A DNA stretch of 64,000 nucleotides from Halobiforma lacisalsi AJ5 (lineage in GTDB: Archaea > Halobacteriota > Halobacteria > Halobacteriales > Natrialbaceae). Every line of letters starts with the position of its first letter. The stretch's first letter is position 1. The DNA lies in the NCBI RefSeq assembly GCF_000226975.2, contig NZ_CP019285.1, forward strand, positions 2,480,001 through 2,544,000. Direction: 5' to 3'. Below the pieces are notes generated by a model that had not been told where the DNA came from, searched no databases, and saw nothing but the letters and a program-made list of their open reading frames with translations. Below, one piece after another: positions 43,805 through 52,676 of this stretch. A program made the position numbers and the translations under genes.

Positions 43805-44257
43805 TCACCGAACGATGGTTATCGAGACCGGAACCCGGCGGACCACCGTCTCGGAGACGCTTCCGTACAGCGGCCGCCGCTCGTCGGGCCGGCCGTGAGC
43901 ACCGATGACGACGTGGTCGACGTCCTCCTCGGTGGCGTACTCGACGACGAGACGCCCCGGGTCGCCGATGTCGGACTCGGTCGTCACCTCCCGATCGTAC
44001 TCGTCGGCGACGGCGTCGGCCTCCGAGAACAGGCGATCGGTCGCTTCCTCGACCGAGCCGTACCACTCGTCGGTGCCGATCAGTGGCTCGTAGGCCGACG
44101 GCGAATCGACGACGGAGTCGCGCCCGTAGCCGGGATCGAAGAGGTCGACCACGTGGTAGACGATCACCTCGGCCTCGGGGTATTCTCGAAGCGCGTGGCG
44201 AAGCGCCTGGAACGATAGCGGCGAACCGTCTACCGGGACGAGCACCGTACTGACCAT
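43805..44257 (-). CDS. Universal stress protein, single domain
   Basis: A 150-residue Usp (MVSTVLVPVDGSPLSFQALR) with ATP loop GAHGRPDERRPLYGSV of normal spacing. It carries a longer central part than its neighbours (DLFDPGYGRDSVVDSPSAYE), resembling the variable region between strand 2 and helix 2 of archaeal Usps. A TATA-like acactatgg lies about 26-34 bases upstream of the start. Confidence 0.92.
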   Translation of the reverse strand: MVSTVLVPVDGSPLSFQALRHALREYPEAEVIVYHVVDLFDPGYGRDSVVDSPSAYEPLIGTDEWYGSVEEATDRLFSEADAVADEYDREVTTESDIGDPGRLVVEYATEEDVDHVVIGAHGRPDERRPLYGSVSETVVRRVPVSITIVR

Positions 44258-44353
44258 ACGCGAGTATTCGAGCGGAACGACCATAGTGTCGGGGGGCCTC
44301 ACCAGACCCGTGGGAGCAGGGTAGCGGTATTTTCCCGCCGGTCGTCGATATCC

Positions 44354-44995
44354 TCACAGGAGCTGCTGCTCGAACCAGTCGGCTGCCACGTCGGCGACTT
44401 CCTCGAGTTCGCCCTCTCCCTCGAAGAGGTGGCCCGCGCCCTCGACGACGTGTACCTCGCGTTGGCCGGCCAGCGCGTCGGTCGCCTCCCGGTTGAGCCG
44501 CAGCACCTGTTCGTCCTCGCCGCCGACGATCAGCAGGACCGGCGCGGTGACCTCACCCAGTCGCTCCGAGGCGAGGTCGACCCTGCCGCCGCGAGAGACG
44601 ACGGCATCGACGTCACCCGAGTCCGGACGGGCCGCCGCGCGCAACGCCGCCGCGGCCCCCGTGCTCGAGCCGAAGTAGCCGTACCGGACGTCCGGACCCG
44701 TCTCCCCGCTGTCGCGGAGCCACTCGGTGGCCGCGACCAGCCTGTCGGTCAGCAGGGGGATGTCGAACCGGTTCTCGCGGTCCCGGTCTTCGGCTTCGGT
44801 CAGCAGGTCGAACAGCAGGGTCCCCAGTCCCCGGTCCCGGAGCGCGTCGGCGACGTAGTTGTTTCGCGGGCTCTTCCGACTGCTTCCGCTCCCGTGTGCG
44901 AAGATGACGACGCCGTCCGCGTCCGCCGGGACGGCGAGATCACCCTCGAGTTCGACGTCGTCGACCGGAATCGTGGTGTAGTTCCTCGCGGACAT
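44354..44995 (-). CDS. Alpha/beta hydrolase, dienelactone-hydrolase-like
   Basis: The 213-residue hydrolase has the oxyanion region FAHGSGSSRKSPRN, a nucleophile elbow GYFGSSTGAAAAL (Ser in G-S-S-T-G), an acid in IVGGEDEQVL and the catalytic His in EGAGHLFEGEG. Similar proteins are annotated dienelactone hydrolase or phosphoribosyl transferase partner, and occur beside Usp and Hsp20 genes in other prokaryotes. The substrate is unknown. Confidence 0.88.
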   Translation of the reverse strand: MSARNYTTIPVDDVELEGDLAVPADADGVVIFAHGSGSSRKSPRNNYVADALRDRGLGTLLFDLLTEAEDRDRENRFDIPLLTDRLVAATEWLRDSGETGPDVRYGYFGSSTGAAAALRAAARPDSGDVDAVVSRGGRVDLASERLGEVTAPVLLIVGGEDEQVLRLNREATDALAGQREVHVVEGAGHLFEGEGELEEVADVAADWFEQQLL

Positions 44996-45064
44996 TTCTC
45001 GTGGTCTCTGTGTGCCGACCCCTACCCCTCGGGCTCGAGGGGCCGATCCGCCCAGGGCGGCTGT

Positions 45065-45529
45065 TCAGTCGATGTCGATCGTCCGGCCCGTCGGCTCCGT
45101 CGTCTCCCGCTTCGGGAGCATCAGTGTCACGACGCCGTTCCTGTACGTCGCCTCGACTGCGTCCTCCTCGACCGGCTGGGGGAGGCTGACGGAGCGACTC
45201 AGCGATCGACGCTCGCGTTCGCTTCGGATGTACATGTCCTCGTCCGCTTCGTCGGACTCCTGGGTCGTCTCCCGCTCGCGCTTCGCGGTGATGTGAACCG
45301 TATCGTCCGAGAGCCGCAGCTCGATGTCCTGTTTCTCGAATCCGGGAACGTCGGCCGTCAGGACGAACTCGTCGCCGCGGTCGGCGAGATCGATCCCCAT
45401 CCGCTCGGTCGCCGTCGCCGGCGTTCCCAACTGATCGACGTTCCACGTCTCGAGGGCCTGTTCGAACTGCCGTTGCATGCGCTCGAACTGGCGCTCGAGG
45501 CTTTTGAACGGGTTGTCGTCGGTTGCCAT
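45065..45529 (-). CDS. hsp20: Hsp20/alpha-crystallin family small heat-shock protein
   Basis: Small heat-shock proteins hold unfolding proteins in a soluble state without ATP. The 154-residue product has an N-terminal helical region (FKSLERQFERMQRQFEQALE), then the alpha-crystallin domain: FVLTADVPGFEKQDIELRLS, TVHITAKRE, YIRSERERRSLSRSVSLPQP and YRNGVVTLMLPKRE (the G-V-L signature as GVVTL). The C-terminal tail is short (GRTIDID). A G/C hairpin lies between promoter and start codon. Its closest genomic neighbours are Usp genes, as in mycobacterial dormancy regulon loci. Confidence 0.96.
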   Translation of the reverse strand: MATDDNPFKSLERQFERMQRQFEQALETWNVDQLGTPATATERMGIDLADRGDEFVLTADVPGFEKQDIELRLSDDTVHITAKRERETTQESDEADEDMYIRSERERRSLSRSVSLPQPVEEDAVEATYRNGVVTLMLPKRETTEPTGRTIDID

Positions 45530-45882
45530 GTGTATCCGGGGCACGCTCCCCGGTGAACGCTCCACCGGGCGGCGAGTTAAACGTTTCATCGGTCTCGGGG
45601 GTATACGGGGCTGTCCGTAGTCGATCCGAGACGTGACCGGGACCGAAATCGACGGCTGCGCCGACAGCAGTCGCGTTGCTCTCGGGGCAGGCGGCCGAAC
45701 GGACGCCGATCGTCTCGCGCGGGACCTCGAGTACGAGACCGACGAGCACGCCCGGATCGAGGCCGACGTCGACCTGCTCCGGAGCGGGCTCGTCCCGACG
45801 CTGAAGCGGACCATCCAGGTCAAGCTCGTCGAGAAGCTCCCCATCAGGGTGCCGTAGGCCGAGAACCCCGAGGACGGTGCCG
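45530..45882. other. Gap between hsp20 and a Usp gene
   Basis: 353 bases on the promoter side of hsp20. A 74-codon plus-strand frame (45633-45857, ending in LKRTIQVKLVEKLPIRVP) has a partly protein-like end but no recognised domain or promoter. It may be the tail of a lost gene. Confidence 0.3.
45536..45553 (-). promoter_or_regulatory. Hairpin in the hsp20 leader
   Basis: ccgggg and ccccgg flank a 6-base loop, giving a stable stem that ends 6 bases upstream of the hsp20 ATG. A TATA-like aaacgtttaac lies about 30 bases further upstream, so the stem would be in the mRNA leader. Confidence 0.5.
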
Positions 45883-46293
45883 CTATCTGACGACGATTAC
45901 CGGGACCGGTGCGCGCCTGACCACCGTCTCGGCGACGCTGCCCAGCAACACACGGCTGGTCCCGCGGCGACCGTGGCTGCCGATGACGACCTCGTCGACG
46001 TCCGCCTCCTCGACGTAGTCCGTGATCTCCCGGGCCGGCTTGCCGACGACCGAGTCGGTGTCGATCGAGGCTCCGTGGTCGTCGGCTCTCTCCCGGGCGG
46101 TCTCGAGCAACGTCTCGGCTTCCGCCTCCAGGTCTGCCAGGTAGTCCTGGTCGGCGAACCACGCGTCGACGCTCGTCTCGTAGGGATCGATCACGTGCAG
46201 TGCCGTGATGTCCGCGTCGGGGTACTCCGCGAGTGCGTACTCGAGCGCCTGTTCCGCCGGGTCGGAGTCGTCGATCGGGACGAGGACGTGCAT
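45883..46293 (-). CDS. Universal stress protein, single domain
   Basis: A 136-residue Usp (MHVLVPIDDSDPAEQALEYA) with intact loop GSHGRRGTSRVLLGSV. A TATA-like tctacttttttg on the minus strand is 23-34 bases upstream of ATG 46293; an in-frame ATG at 46308 would be too close to it. A cgggcgtcgg (46341-46350, minus strand) resembles the 10-mer of two other Usp promoters, but at a different distance. Confidence 0.92.
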   Translation of the reverse strand: MHVLVPIDDSDPAEQALEYALAEYPDADITALHVIDPYETSVDAWFADQDYLADLEAEAETLLETARERADDHGASIDTDSVVGKPAREITDYVEEADVDEVVIGSHGRRGTSRVLLGSVAETVVRRAPVPVIVVR

Positions 46294-46361
46294 ATTCGGG
46301 AGTTCCATGGCAACCCACAAAAAAGTAGAACGCGGGCGGACCGACGCCCGCGTCTCGCCGC

Positions 46362-46882
46362 TCACCCCTCCGGGTCGAGGTAACGCGCCGGGACGTACGG
46401 GCGGACGCGCCGACGACCGTCGCGACGGCGTCGCCGCCGGCGATCGCTACCGGGACCGCCGCGACGCCGGCGAGCGCGAGGTCCTCGGGCGCGCCGTCGT
46501 ACCGGACCAGTCGCCGGGGGCGGAGCCACCGCCCGTGGAAGTGGCTGTAGACGGCCCGGTCGGAGGCCCCTTCCCACGGGCGCAACTCGAGGCCGCCACC
46601 GAGCGCGTCGGTGGCGGCGTGCAACGCCGCGGCCGCGAGCCCGACGGCTGCGCCGACGGACCACGTCGAGGGCGCCAGGATCGCCAGCGCGACCGCCGGG
46701 ACCGCGGCGATCGAGGCGTAGACGGGGTAGTGAAGCGTCTTCCGGTGGCCGGCATAGAGGTCGAGATCCGGCGCGAGACCGCCGACGAATCCCGCGAGGA
46801 ACGCGGCGGGTGCGTGTTCGGGAGCGACCGCGAGGACGGGCACGGCCAGGAGCATGCCCAACAGCGCGTGCGTCGTAGCCAT
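46362..46882 (-). CDS. Membrane-bound metal-dependent hydrolase (YdjM/DUF457-like), probable C-terminal frameshift
   Basis: The protein starts MATTHALLGMLLAVPVLAVA and has three to four hydrophobic segments plus the family's acid/His sites: GFVGGLAPDLDLYAGHRKTLHYP and HAATDALGG with VYSHFHGRWL. After GDAVATVVG the frame turns Arg-rich, while the -1 neighbouring frame reads RPYVPARYLDPEG and a stop at 46362-46364. One base missing near 46405-46415 would restore a natural end. Without it the frame runs into the next two genes and ends with the Hsp20 sequence, giving a false 600-residue fusion. The substrate is unknown. Confidence 0.72.
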
Positions 46883-46969
46883 CATCGTGTCCTCTCGTAA
46901 CCGACGGAATGACAAGAGCGTTCCGTCGGGGGAAGTGGAGAGGGATACCGCTTTGGGTGCTTCGTTCGA

Positions 46970-48298
46970 ATGCCCGGTATGGATCGGACGGACGACCTGG
47001 GCGCGTTGCTCTCGGAGACGGGGCCGAACGCCGTCGCCGGCTGGCTCCTCACGGGCGTGTTGTTACTGACGGCGGCCCTGACCGCTCTCGAGGGTGCGTT
47101 CGACTGGACGGTCATCGCGACGGCGGTCGTTGCCATCGTCCTGTTACCCGGGATCGCGTTTCGCGATCTGCGAGTCATGCCGCCGTGGGAACTCGTCGCG
47201 ATCGTCGCCGTGCCGATCCTCTGGCAGGCCCTGCTCGGCCGGGCGTTCGCGACCGATCTGCCGATCTATCTCGCGGTCGCCGCGCTGGCGCTTTTGATCG
47301 CCGCCGAACTCCACCAGTTTACGGCCGTTCGAATGAACCGGACGTTCGCCGTCGTCTTCGTGGTCGTGACGACGCTCGCCGTCGCCGGGCTCTGGAACGT
47401 GTTCCGGTGGCTGGCCGATACGGTTCTGGGGACGGCCTTCCTCCTCGACGGCCGCTCCGCGACGGCGATCAACGCGGCAGTCATGCTCGAGTTCGTCTAC
47501 GCGGGGATCGCCGGGATCGGCAGCGGCGTCCTCTTCGACCGCTACTTCCGCTCGCACAACGGCGGGCCGACCGACCGCACGTACGTGCCGCCCCGACCCC
47601 GGACCGAGGTCGAGGAGGAGGAAGAGGGCAAACCGGCCGACGACACCGAGACGTCGACGCTCAGGGACCGGCTCGGGCTTTCGAGCCGCGGTCAGCGACG
47701 GGCGAGCAGAGCCATGCAGGCCGTGCTCGTGGGCGTCCTGCTCTGGGGGCTCTACGCTCGCGACCTCACGACGATCGCCAACGCCGCGGTCGCGCTCGCG
47801 ATCACGTTCGTTCCGGCGATCCTCGAGCGGGAGTACGACCTCCCGATGGACCCGGGACTCGTGCTCTGGATCACGGCCGCTGTCTTCCTGCACGCGCTCG
47901 GCTCGGCGGGCCTGTACGACGCGGTCGGGCCGTGGGATCACCTCACCCACGCGCTGTCGGCGTCGGTCGTCGCCGCGGCCGGCTACGCCGTCTTCCGGGC
48001 CGTGCACGTCCACACCACCGACGTCTACATCCCGCCAAAACTGATGGCGACGTTCATCCTGCTGTTCGTACTCGCGGCCGGAGTGAGCTGGGAAATTCTC
48101 GAGTTCGCGGCCGACCGGAGCGCGATCCGTCTGGGACTCGACGCCGTCCTCGCCCAGTACGGGATCGACGACACCATCGTCGACCTCGTCTTCAACGCCG
48201 TCGGCGCCGTGATCGTCACGCTGTGGGGGACGGTGTACCTCACGGACGTCGCCGACTCCATCTCCGAACTGCTCGAGCACCGATACGGGACCGACTGA
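46970..48298 (+). CDS. Polytopic membrane protein with a YjdF/DUF2238-like C-terminal half
   Basis: The 442-residue protein has about five helices, a cytoplasmic acidic loop near residues 205-235 (TEVEEEEEGKPADDTETS), and then about five more. The second half carries a DUF2238-like pattern: LEREYDLPMDPGLVLWITAA, GLYDAVGPWDHLTHALSAS, and WEILEFAADRSA. The His and Asp in WDHLTH are conserved in that family. The function is unknown. Starts at 46970 and 46979 are both possible. Confidence 0.8.
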   Translation: MPGMDRTDDLGALLSETGPNAVAGWLLTGVLLLTAALTALEGAFDWTVIATAVVAIVLLPGIAFRDLRVMPPWELVAIVAVPILWQALLGRAFATDLPIYLAVAALALLIAAELHQFTAVRMNRTFAVVFVVVTTLAVAGLWNVFRWLADTVLGTAFLLDGRSATAINAAVMLEFVYAGIAGIGSGVLFDRYFRSHNGGPTDRTYVPPRPRTEVEEEEEGKPADDTETSTLRDRLGLSSRGQRRASRAMQAVLVGVLLWGLYARDLTTIANAAVALAITFVPAILEREYDLPMDPGLVLWITAAVFLHALGSAGLYDAVGPWDHLTHALSASVVAAAGYAVFRAVHVHTTDVYIPPKLMATFILLFVLAAGVSWEILEFAADRSAIRLGLDAVLAQYGIDDTIVDLVFNAVGAVIVTLWGTVYLTDVADSISELLEHRYGTD

Positions 48299-48370
48299 CG
48301 AGTGCCCCGGTCGTCAGGCCGTCACGTCGTCGTCCGGCTCCGGCGTCGTCACGACGTCAGCCAGCCACGG

Positions 48371-48793
48371 TCACGTCCTCGCGGGCGTGCCGGTCCGGAC
48401 CGATCGACCCGCGTACGCGAGGTAGCCCGCGAAGATCAGCGCCAGTACGCCGGCGACGACGTTGCTCCACAGCAGCGTCTGGCTCCCGATCTCGAACGCG
48501 AAGGGCGCGGCCGCGGTCCACAGCCCCAGGAGCGCGGCGAGGGACATGACGCCGACGCTGGTCGGGAGCGCACTGACGAGTCGGTAGTAGTTGTAGCCCG
48601 CGAACAGGAAAACCGCCGCCCCCACGATGACGTTGTTCCAGATCACTGCCTCGGTCGACTCGAAGACGAACGGCGAGACCAGTATCCAGAGGCCGACGAT
48701 CGAAGCGATCCCGCTGATCCACTTCATTCCTTCGGAGTCGCGGGTCTCCATCGCTTCGGGCCGGTCGATATCCATGTCTGTCCCTTCGCTCAT
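48371..48793 (-). CDS. SPW-repeat membrane protein
   Basis: The 140-residue product has four hydrophobic helices arranged as two repeats. The first unit is IASIVGLWILVSPFVFE...IWNNVIVGAAVFLFAGYNYY and the second is LLGLWTAAAPFAFE...LWSNVVAGVLALIFAGYLAY. The matching 'WN/WSNVIVG' and 'SPF/APF' elements define SPW-repeat proteins. ATG 48793 (MSEGTD) is the likely start. The function is not known; homologues often occur near stress genes. Confidence 0.88.
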   Translation of the reverse strand: MSEGTDMDIDRPEAMETRDSEGMKWISGIASIVGLWILVSPFVFESTEAVIWNNVIVGAAVFLFAGYNYYRLVSALPTSVGVMSLAALLGLWTAAAPFAFEIGSQTLLWSNVVAGVLALIFAGYLAYAGRSVRTGTPART

Positions 48794-49151
48794 ATACGAT
48801 CGGTCGATGGGACCAGTCATAAGCAGCTATTGTTGTTTCAGAAACACTACTGTCGATTACCGTCCGCCGACCGCCGCGAGCCGAACCCGAGCGGTGTTCA
48901 GAACGCGGTTACGAACTCCGGCGGTCCGCCCAAAACCACCGGAAAGCCATCCGTTCCGACGGTAGCGGCGGTCCCCGTTGTGGTCCGACCGAACCGGAAG
49001 TAGTCCCCGATTACGGGTTCCCGACGGCGGCTGGCCGGTGCTCGAGCGACCCAGTGAGTCGCGGTCCCTACACCGCCGCGGAGCGGGGCGGCTTCTCAGC
49101 CGGTGACCCGTCCCCAAACCGTTAGCCGACCACCCGACGTACGGTGGCCCG
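48794..49151. other. Divergent promoter region
   Basis: 358 bases between the SPW-repeat gene (minus) and the glycosyltransferase gene (plus). No gene seen. The first 60 bases are relatively AT-rich. Confidence 0.4.
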
Positions 49152-50069
49152 ATGGCGAGCGTCATCCTGCCGACGGTCGAGTGGACGGCGTCGTGCGAAC
49201 AGCTAGCCGAGCAACTCGAGCCCGCGGACGAACTGCTGGTCGTCTGTGATAGCGAGGACGACCCGGTGGCGAGCGTCGACCTCCCCGAGGAGTCTCGACT
49301 GCTCGTCGCCGGCGAGCCGGAGGGGTGCTCGGGGAAGGCAAACGCCGTCGCGCTCGCGCTCGAGCACGCCTCCCAGGACCGGATCGTGCTGACCGACGAC
49401 GACGTCGAGCGCGACGAGGAGTGGCTGGCCACCATCAAGCGCCTCGGCGAAGAGCACGGGACCGTGACGGCGATCCCGGTCTTCTACAGCGAGGACTACC
49501 CGTTCAAACTGCTCGAACCGCTCTCTATCGTCGTCGCCTCGTTCGTTGTTGATCGGATGAACTGGGTGGCCTGGGGCGGCGGCCTCACCTTCGACCGGCG
49601 TGATATCGACCTCGAGGGCTACATCGCGGACCTCCGTCGAACGGTCTCGGACGACGCCCTGCTGGCGGAGTACACCGATGACGTCGTCGCCTCGCGGGAA
49701 CTCATCAGTCCGGTGAGAGTCCCGGGCGGCCCTCGAGTTACCTACGAGCGGGTCACGCGATTCGTCACGATCTTCTACCGGTTCGCGCCGCGGCGAACGC
49801 TCGCGATCCTCGGGATCTTCCTCGCCGTCGTGGCGGCCGGCCTCGTCGCGCCGCTGCTGGTCGCCGTGAGCGTCACGTACCTCGCGCGCGACCGGTACCG
49901 CGCGCTCGACGTCGAGCGGAAGACGTGGCCGTTCGCAGTGCCGTCCTTGATCCTTGCACCGCTTTTCGGTATCGCCGGGATCGTTCGCCCGACGTTCGTC
50001 TGGGGCGGTCGGCGCTACCGCTGGTCGGACACGTTCGACGTGACCGTTGTCGAAAACGAAACCGAGTAG
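49152..50069 (+). CDS. Family 2 glycosyltransferase with C-terminal membrane helices
   Basis: The GT2 fold is visible: SVILPTVEWTASCEQLAEQL, EGCSGKANAVALALEHAS, the metal/nucleotide Asp motif as LTDDDVERDEEWL, and a later acceptor region (GGLTFDRRDIDLEGYI and TDDVVASREL). Two hydrophobic helices follow (LAILGIFLAVVAAGLVAPLL and PFAVPSLILAPLFGIAGI). It probably works at the inner face of the membrane on a lipid-linked or membrane acceptor; neither sugar nor acceptor can be named. Length 305. Confidence 0.87.
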   Translation: MASVILPTVEWTASCEQLAEQLEPADELLVVCDSEDDPVASVDLPEESRLLVAGEPEGCSGKANAVALALEHASQDRIVLTDDDVERDEEWLATIKRLGEEHGTVTAIPVFYSEDYPFKLLEPLSIVVASFVVDRMNWVAWGGGLTFDRRDIDLEGYIADLRRTVSDDALLAEYTDDVVASRELISPVRVPGGPRVTYERVTRFVTIFYRFAPRRTLAILGIFLAVVAAGLVAPLLVAVSVTYLARDRYRALDVERKTWPFAVPSLILAPLFGIAGIVRPTFVWGGRRYRWSDTFDVTVVENETE

Positions 50070-50149
50070 GCGTTCCGCCGCCGGTTCGGATCCGGCGGAC
50101 GGAAGCCGGCGAACGGCGAACTCACCCACCCGCCCCGTCCTCGAGACCC

Positions 50150-51382
50150 TTACTCCTCGAGTAGCCAGCCGAACCGCTTCTCCCAGTACTCCTCGCCCGG
50201 CGGCTTCTTCGTGCGACCGTAGGTCTTCTCGTCGCGGATCTGCCGCTCGAGGACGTCCTGGGCTTCGTTGAGCGCGTGTTTGGCTCCGAACCCTTCGCCC
50301 GAGGCGACGTACAGCCCCCGGTCGGTGTGGAGACGGACGCGTGCGAGCAGGAGTGGCCGACCCCGGCGTTTCTCGTCGTGTTCGTGCAGGTGGACCTTCG
50401 CGTCCAGGACGTTCATCTCACCGTCCCGGTCGTCGAACGTCTCGACGGTCTCGACGATCTCGTCGTAGGTCAGGTCGTCGATCAGGTCCGTGCCGTACAC
50501 CTGTACGGCCCGGTTGCCGCCGGCCTCCCAGGTGAGCGAGTCGAGCACGTCGGTCTTGGTCACGATCCCGGACGGCGACCCGTCGGGGTCGTCGGGATCG
50601 GTCACCACGAGCGACGAGGCGCCGATCTCGAACATCTCGTCGACAGCCGTATCGAGGGTCTCGGACGGCCCAACCGTCCGGACCGGCGACGCCATCACGT
50701 CCTGGACCGGGAGATCGAGCATCCGCTCGAGTTCGCCTTCCCGCGCGCCGTACCCGCCGCGGCGCGTCCGGCCCATGCTCGAGGAAATCTCCCCGCCGAA
50801 GGGGTCGACACCGCCGGCGTCGCCGCCCTGGCTCTGGACCTCGGCGCGGACCGTCAGATCCGTCACGTCGTAGAGGCTACAGATCCCGACGGCCGACCCG
50901 TCTTCGACGACCGGCAGGTGCGTGATGCGGTTCTCACGAAAGACGTTCAGCGCCTCCCCGAGGCTCGACTCCGGATCGAGCGCGACGAGATCCGTCGAGC
51001 AGGCGTCGGCGACGGTCGCCGCGTCCAGGTAGGGGCGAACCTTCTCGAGGACGTCGTCGACGGTGACGACGCCGATCAACTCCCGGTCGTCGAAGACCGG
51101 GAGCAAGCGTGAGTCGGTGTCGATCATCAGCTGTGCCACCTTCCGGATGTCCTCGTCGGGGGCGAGCCTGGGGACGTGCCAGACCAGCGACCCGAGCTTT
51201 TCGTTCGGTTGCCGGTGCGACGTGGCGAGCTGTCGGCGCGTGACCACTCCTTCGAACTCGTCCTCTCCTCGCACCACGACACCTTTGACGTCGGTATCGG
51301 CGAAGGTGCCGACGAGCTTCGAGACGGTAGTGTCCGGGGTGAATTCGACGTACTCCTCCGAGACGATATCGGCAATATTCAT
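50150..51382 (-). CDS. Four-CBS protein fused to a ribosome-hibernation (HPF/RaiA)-like domain
   Basis: The 410-residue protein starts with CBS motifs at residues ~1-60 (DIVSEEYVEFTPDTTVSKLV), ~60-120 (ARLA-like PDEDIRKVAQLMIDTDSRLL), ~125-185 (TDLVALDPESSLGEALNVFR) and ~230-295 (QDVMASPVRTVGPSETLDTA). CBS pairs bind adenine nucleotides such as AMP or ATP. The last ~105 residues (VETFDDRDGEMNVLDAKVHL, LLLARVRLHTDRGLYVAS, GFGAKHALNEAQDVLERQIR) follow the beta-alpha-beta-beta-beta-alpha pattern of HPF/RaiA ribosome-binding proteins. A nucleotide-sensing domain on a ribosome-idling domain would fit an energy-state switch; this is inference. Confidence 0.82.
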   Translation of the reverse strand: MNIADIVSEEYVEFTPDTTVSKLVGTFADTDVKGVVVRGEDEFEGVVTRRQLATSHRQPNEKLGSLVWHVPRLAPDEDIRKVAQLMIDTDSRLLPVFDDRELIGVVTVDDVLEKVRPYLDAATVADACSTDLVALDPESSLGEALNVFRENRITHLPVVEDGSAVGICSLYDVTDLTVRAEVQSQGGDAGGVDPFGGEISSSMGRTRRGGYGAREGELERMLDLPVQDVMASPVRTVGPSETLDTAVDEMFEIGASSLVVTDPDDPDGSPSGIVTKTDVLDSLTWEAGGNRAVQVYGTDLIDDLTYDEIVETVETFDDRDGEMNVLDAKVHLHEHDEKRRGRPLLLARVRLHTDRGLYVASGEGFGAKHALNEAQDVLERQIRDEKTYGRTKKPPGEEYWEKRFGWLLEE

Positions 51383-51685
51383 GGCTGTGAGTATCGTGTC
51401 CGCGGTGCCGCGCTGTGTTCGACGATCGATGCGCGATGGTCGGCGTTCGGTGTCAGCACCCGGTAGTTCGGTCTACGGTGTGCCCTTCCGAGTGACGAGT
51501 GACGCCTCCACGTGAGCGTTCGATACCGAGTCCCAAATACCCGGGCGGTCGTTCCCGCCGGCTCGGAGTTGCCGCAACCGGAATCGGTTCACGGACGTCC
51601 GGTATCGACGCTCCGTCTCCGGCGGGTTCGGCCGATCGTGGGTCAGGGCAACAGAGCAAAGATCCGGGTCGTCGTAGCCGTCTAC
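51383..51685. other. Divergent promoter region of the CBS-HPF and tandem Usp genes
   Basis: 303 bases between divergent genes; no gene seen. No clear TATA box is visible close to the Usp start at 51686. Confidence 0.35.
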
Positions 51686-52594
51686 ATGTACGAGTACGAC
51701 GACGTTCTCATCGCGACCGACGGGAGCGACGTGGCCGCGGACGCCGCGGACGCGGGGATCGCCCTGGCCCGAACGCTCGAGGCGTCCGTTCGCGCCCTGT
51801 CCGTCGTCGAAGAGGGGTTCAGGAGCGGCCGTCGACGTGATCGACGCGAGGCCGCCGCGGAGGAGGTCGTGACGCGCGCGAGGGAAGCGGGTCGGAAAGC
51901 CGATGCCACCGTCCGTACCGGCCGGCCAGCCGACGAGATCCGCGAATACGCCGACTCGATCGACGCGGACCTGCTCGTCGTGGGGACACACGGCCGGACC
52001 GGGCTGCGCCAGGCACTGCTCGGTAGCGTCGCCCTCGAGGTGATCCGGGACGCCGAACGGCCGGTGATGACGGTCGGCGCGGCGTCCCGGCGCTCCGGCG
52101 GTCCCGACCTCGAGAACGCGTCCGTGGACGAGGGCGACGCCGTCGAAGGGGTCTGTCTCGCCACTGACGGCTCGATCGGATCGGCCGCGGCGACCGACCG
52201 AGCGCTCTCGCTCGCCGAGGCCTGCGATGCCCGGCTGCACGCGCTGTACGCGGTCGACGCCGACGACGATACGCTCGGAGACGAACGCCGGAGCGGACCC
52301 TCGAAGCTCCGGGACGCGTTCGAGGAACACGGGAAGCGGACGACGGCGGCCGTAGCCGATCGGGCCGGCGACCGCGGCCTCGAGACCGTCGAAGCGATCG
52401 AACGCGGCCCGCCGACGGAGGTAATCCTCGAGTACGTCGACCGGACCGACGTCGACCTGCTCGTGATGGGGACCGAGAGCAAGTCGAACGTCGAGCGCCT
52501 CGTCGTCGGCAGCGTCTCCCAGCGGGTGGTGCCGAACGCGAGCGTCCCCGTGCTGACGGCCCGAACGCTCGAGGACGAGTCGGACACGTCGTAA
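51686..52594 (+). CDS. Tandem universal stress protein
   Basis: 302 residues: domain 1 (MYEYDDVLIATDGSDVAADA, loop GTHGRTGLRQALLGSV) has a complete ATP motif; domain 2 (VCLATDGSIGSAAATDRALS, loop GTESKSNVERLVVGSV) has the second Gly replaced by Ser, so it may not bind ATP. Pairing an active and an inactive Usp domain is known from other tandem Usps. The chosen ATG is where similarity begins; the frame is open further upstream but Arg/Pro-rich. Confidence 0.92.
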   Translation: MYEYDDVLIATDGSDVAADAADAGIALARTLEASVRALSVVEEGFRSGRRRDRREAAAEEVVTRAREAGRKADATVRTGRPADEIREYADSIDADLLVVGTHGRTGLRQALLGSVALEVIRDAERPVMTVGAASRRSGGPDLENASVDEGDAVEGVCLATDGSIGSAAATDRALSLAEACDARLHALYAVDADDDTLGDERRSGPSKLRDAFEEHGKRTTAAVADRAGDRGLETVEAIERGPPTEVILEYVDRTDVDLLVMGTESKSNVERLVVGSVSQRVVPNASVPVLTARTLEDESDTS

Positions 52595-52676
52595 CCGCCG
52601 TCCGGGTCGTTCGAACACGGCCCTTCACTATTACCACCCCCCACTGTTATTCGCCGTCGCGGGGAAGGGGCTAGCG

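Noticed and set aside
45633-45857. 74-codon plus-strand frame between hsp20 and a Usp gene
   Set aside because: Its end looks partly protein-like, but there is no start signal or known domain; left as a note in the gap entry and not called a gene.
45065-46915. One 616-codon frame spanning hydrolase, Usp region and hsp20
   Set aside because: Only its two ends are protein-like; the middle lies in a wrong frame relative to a clear Usp gene. It arises from a probable frameshift and GC-rich sequence.
46909-48549. 546-codon plus-strand frame overlapping the YjdF-like gene
   Set aside because: It is Arg-rich and in a different frame from the membrane protein with clear helices.
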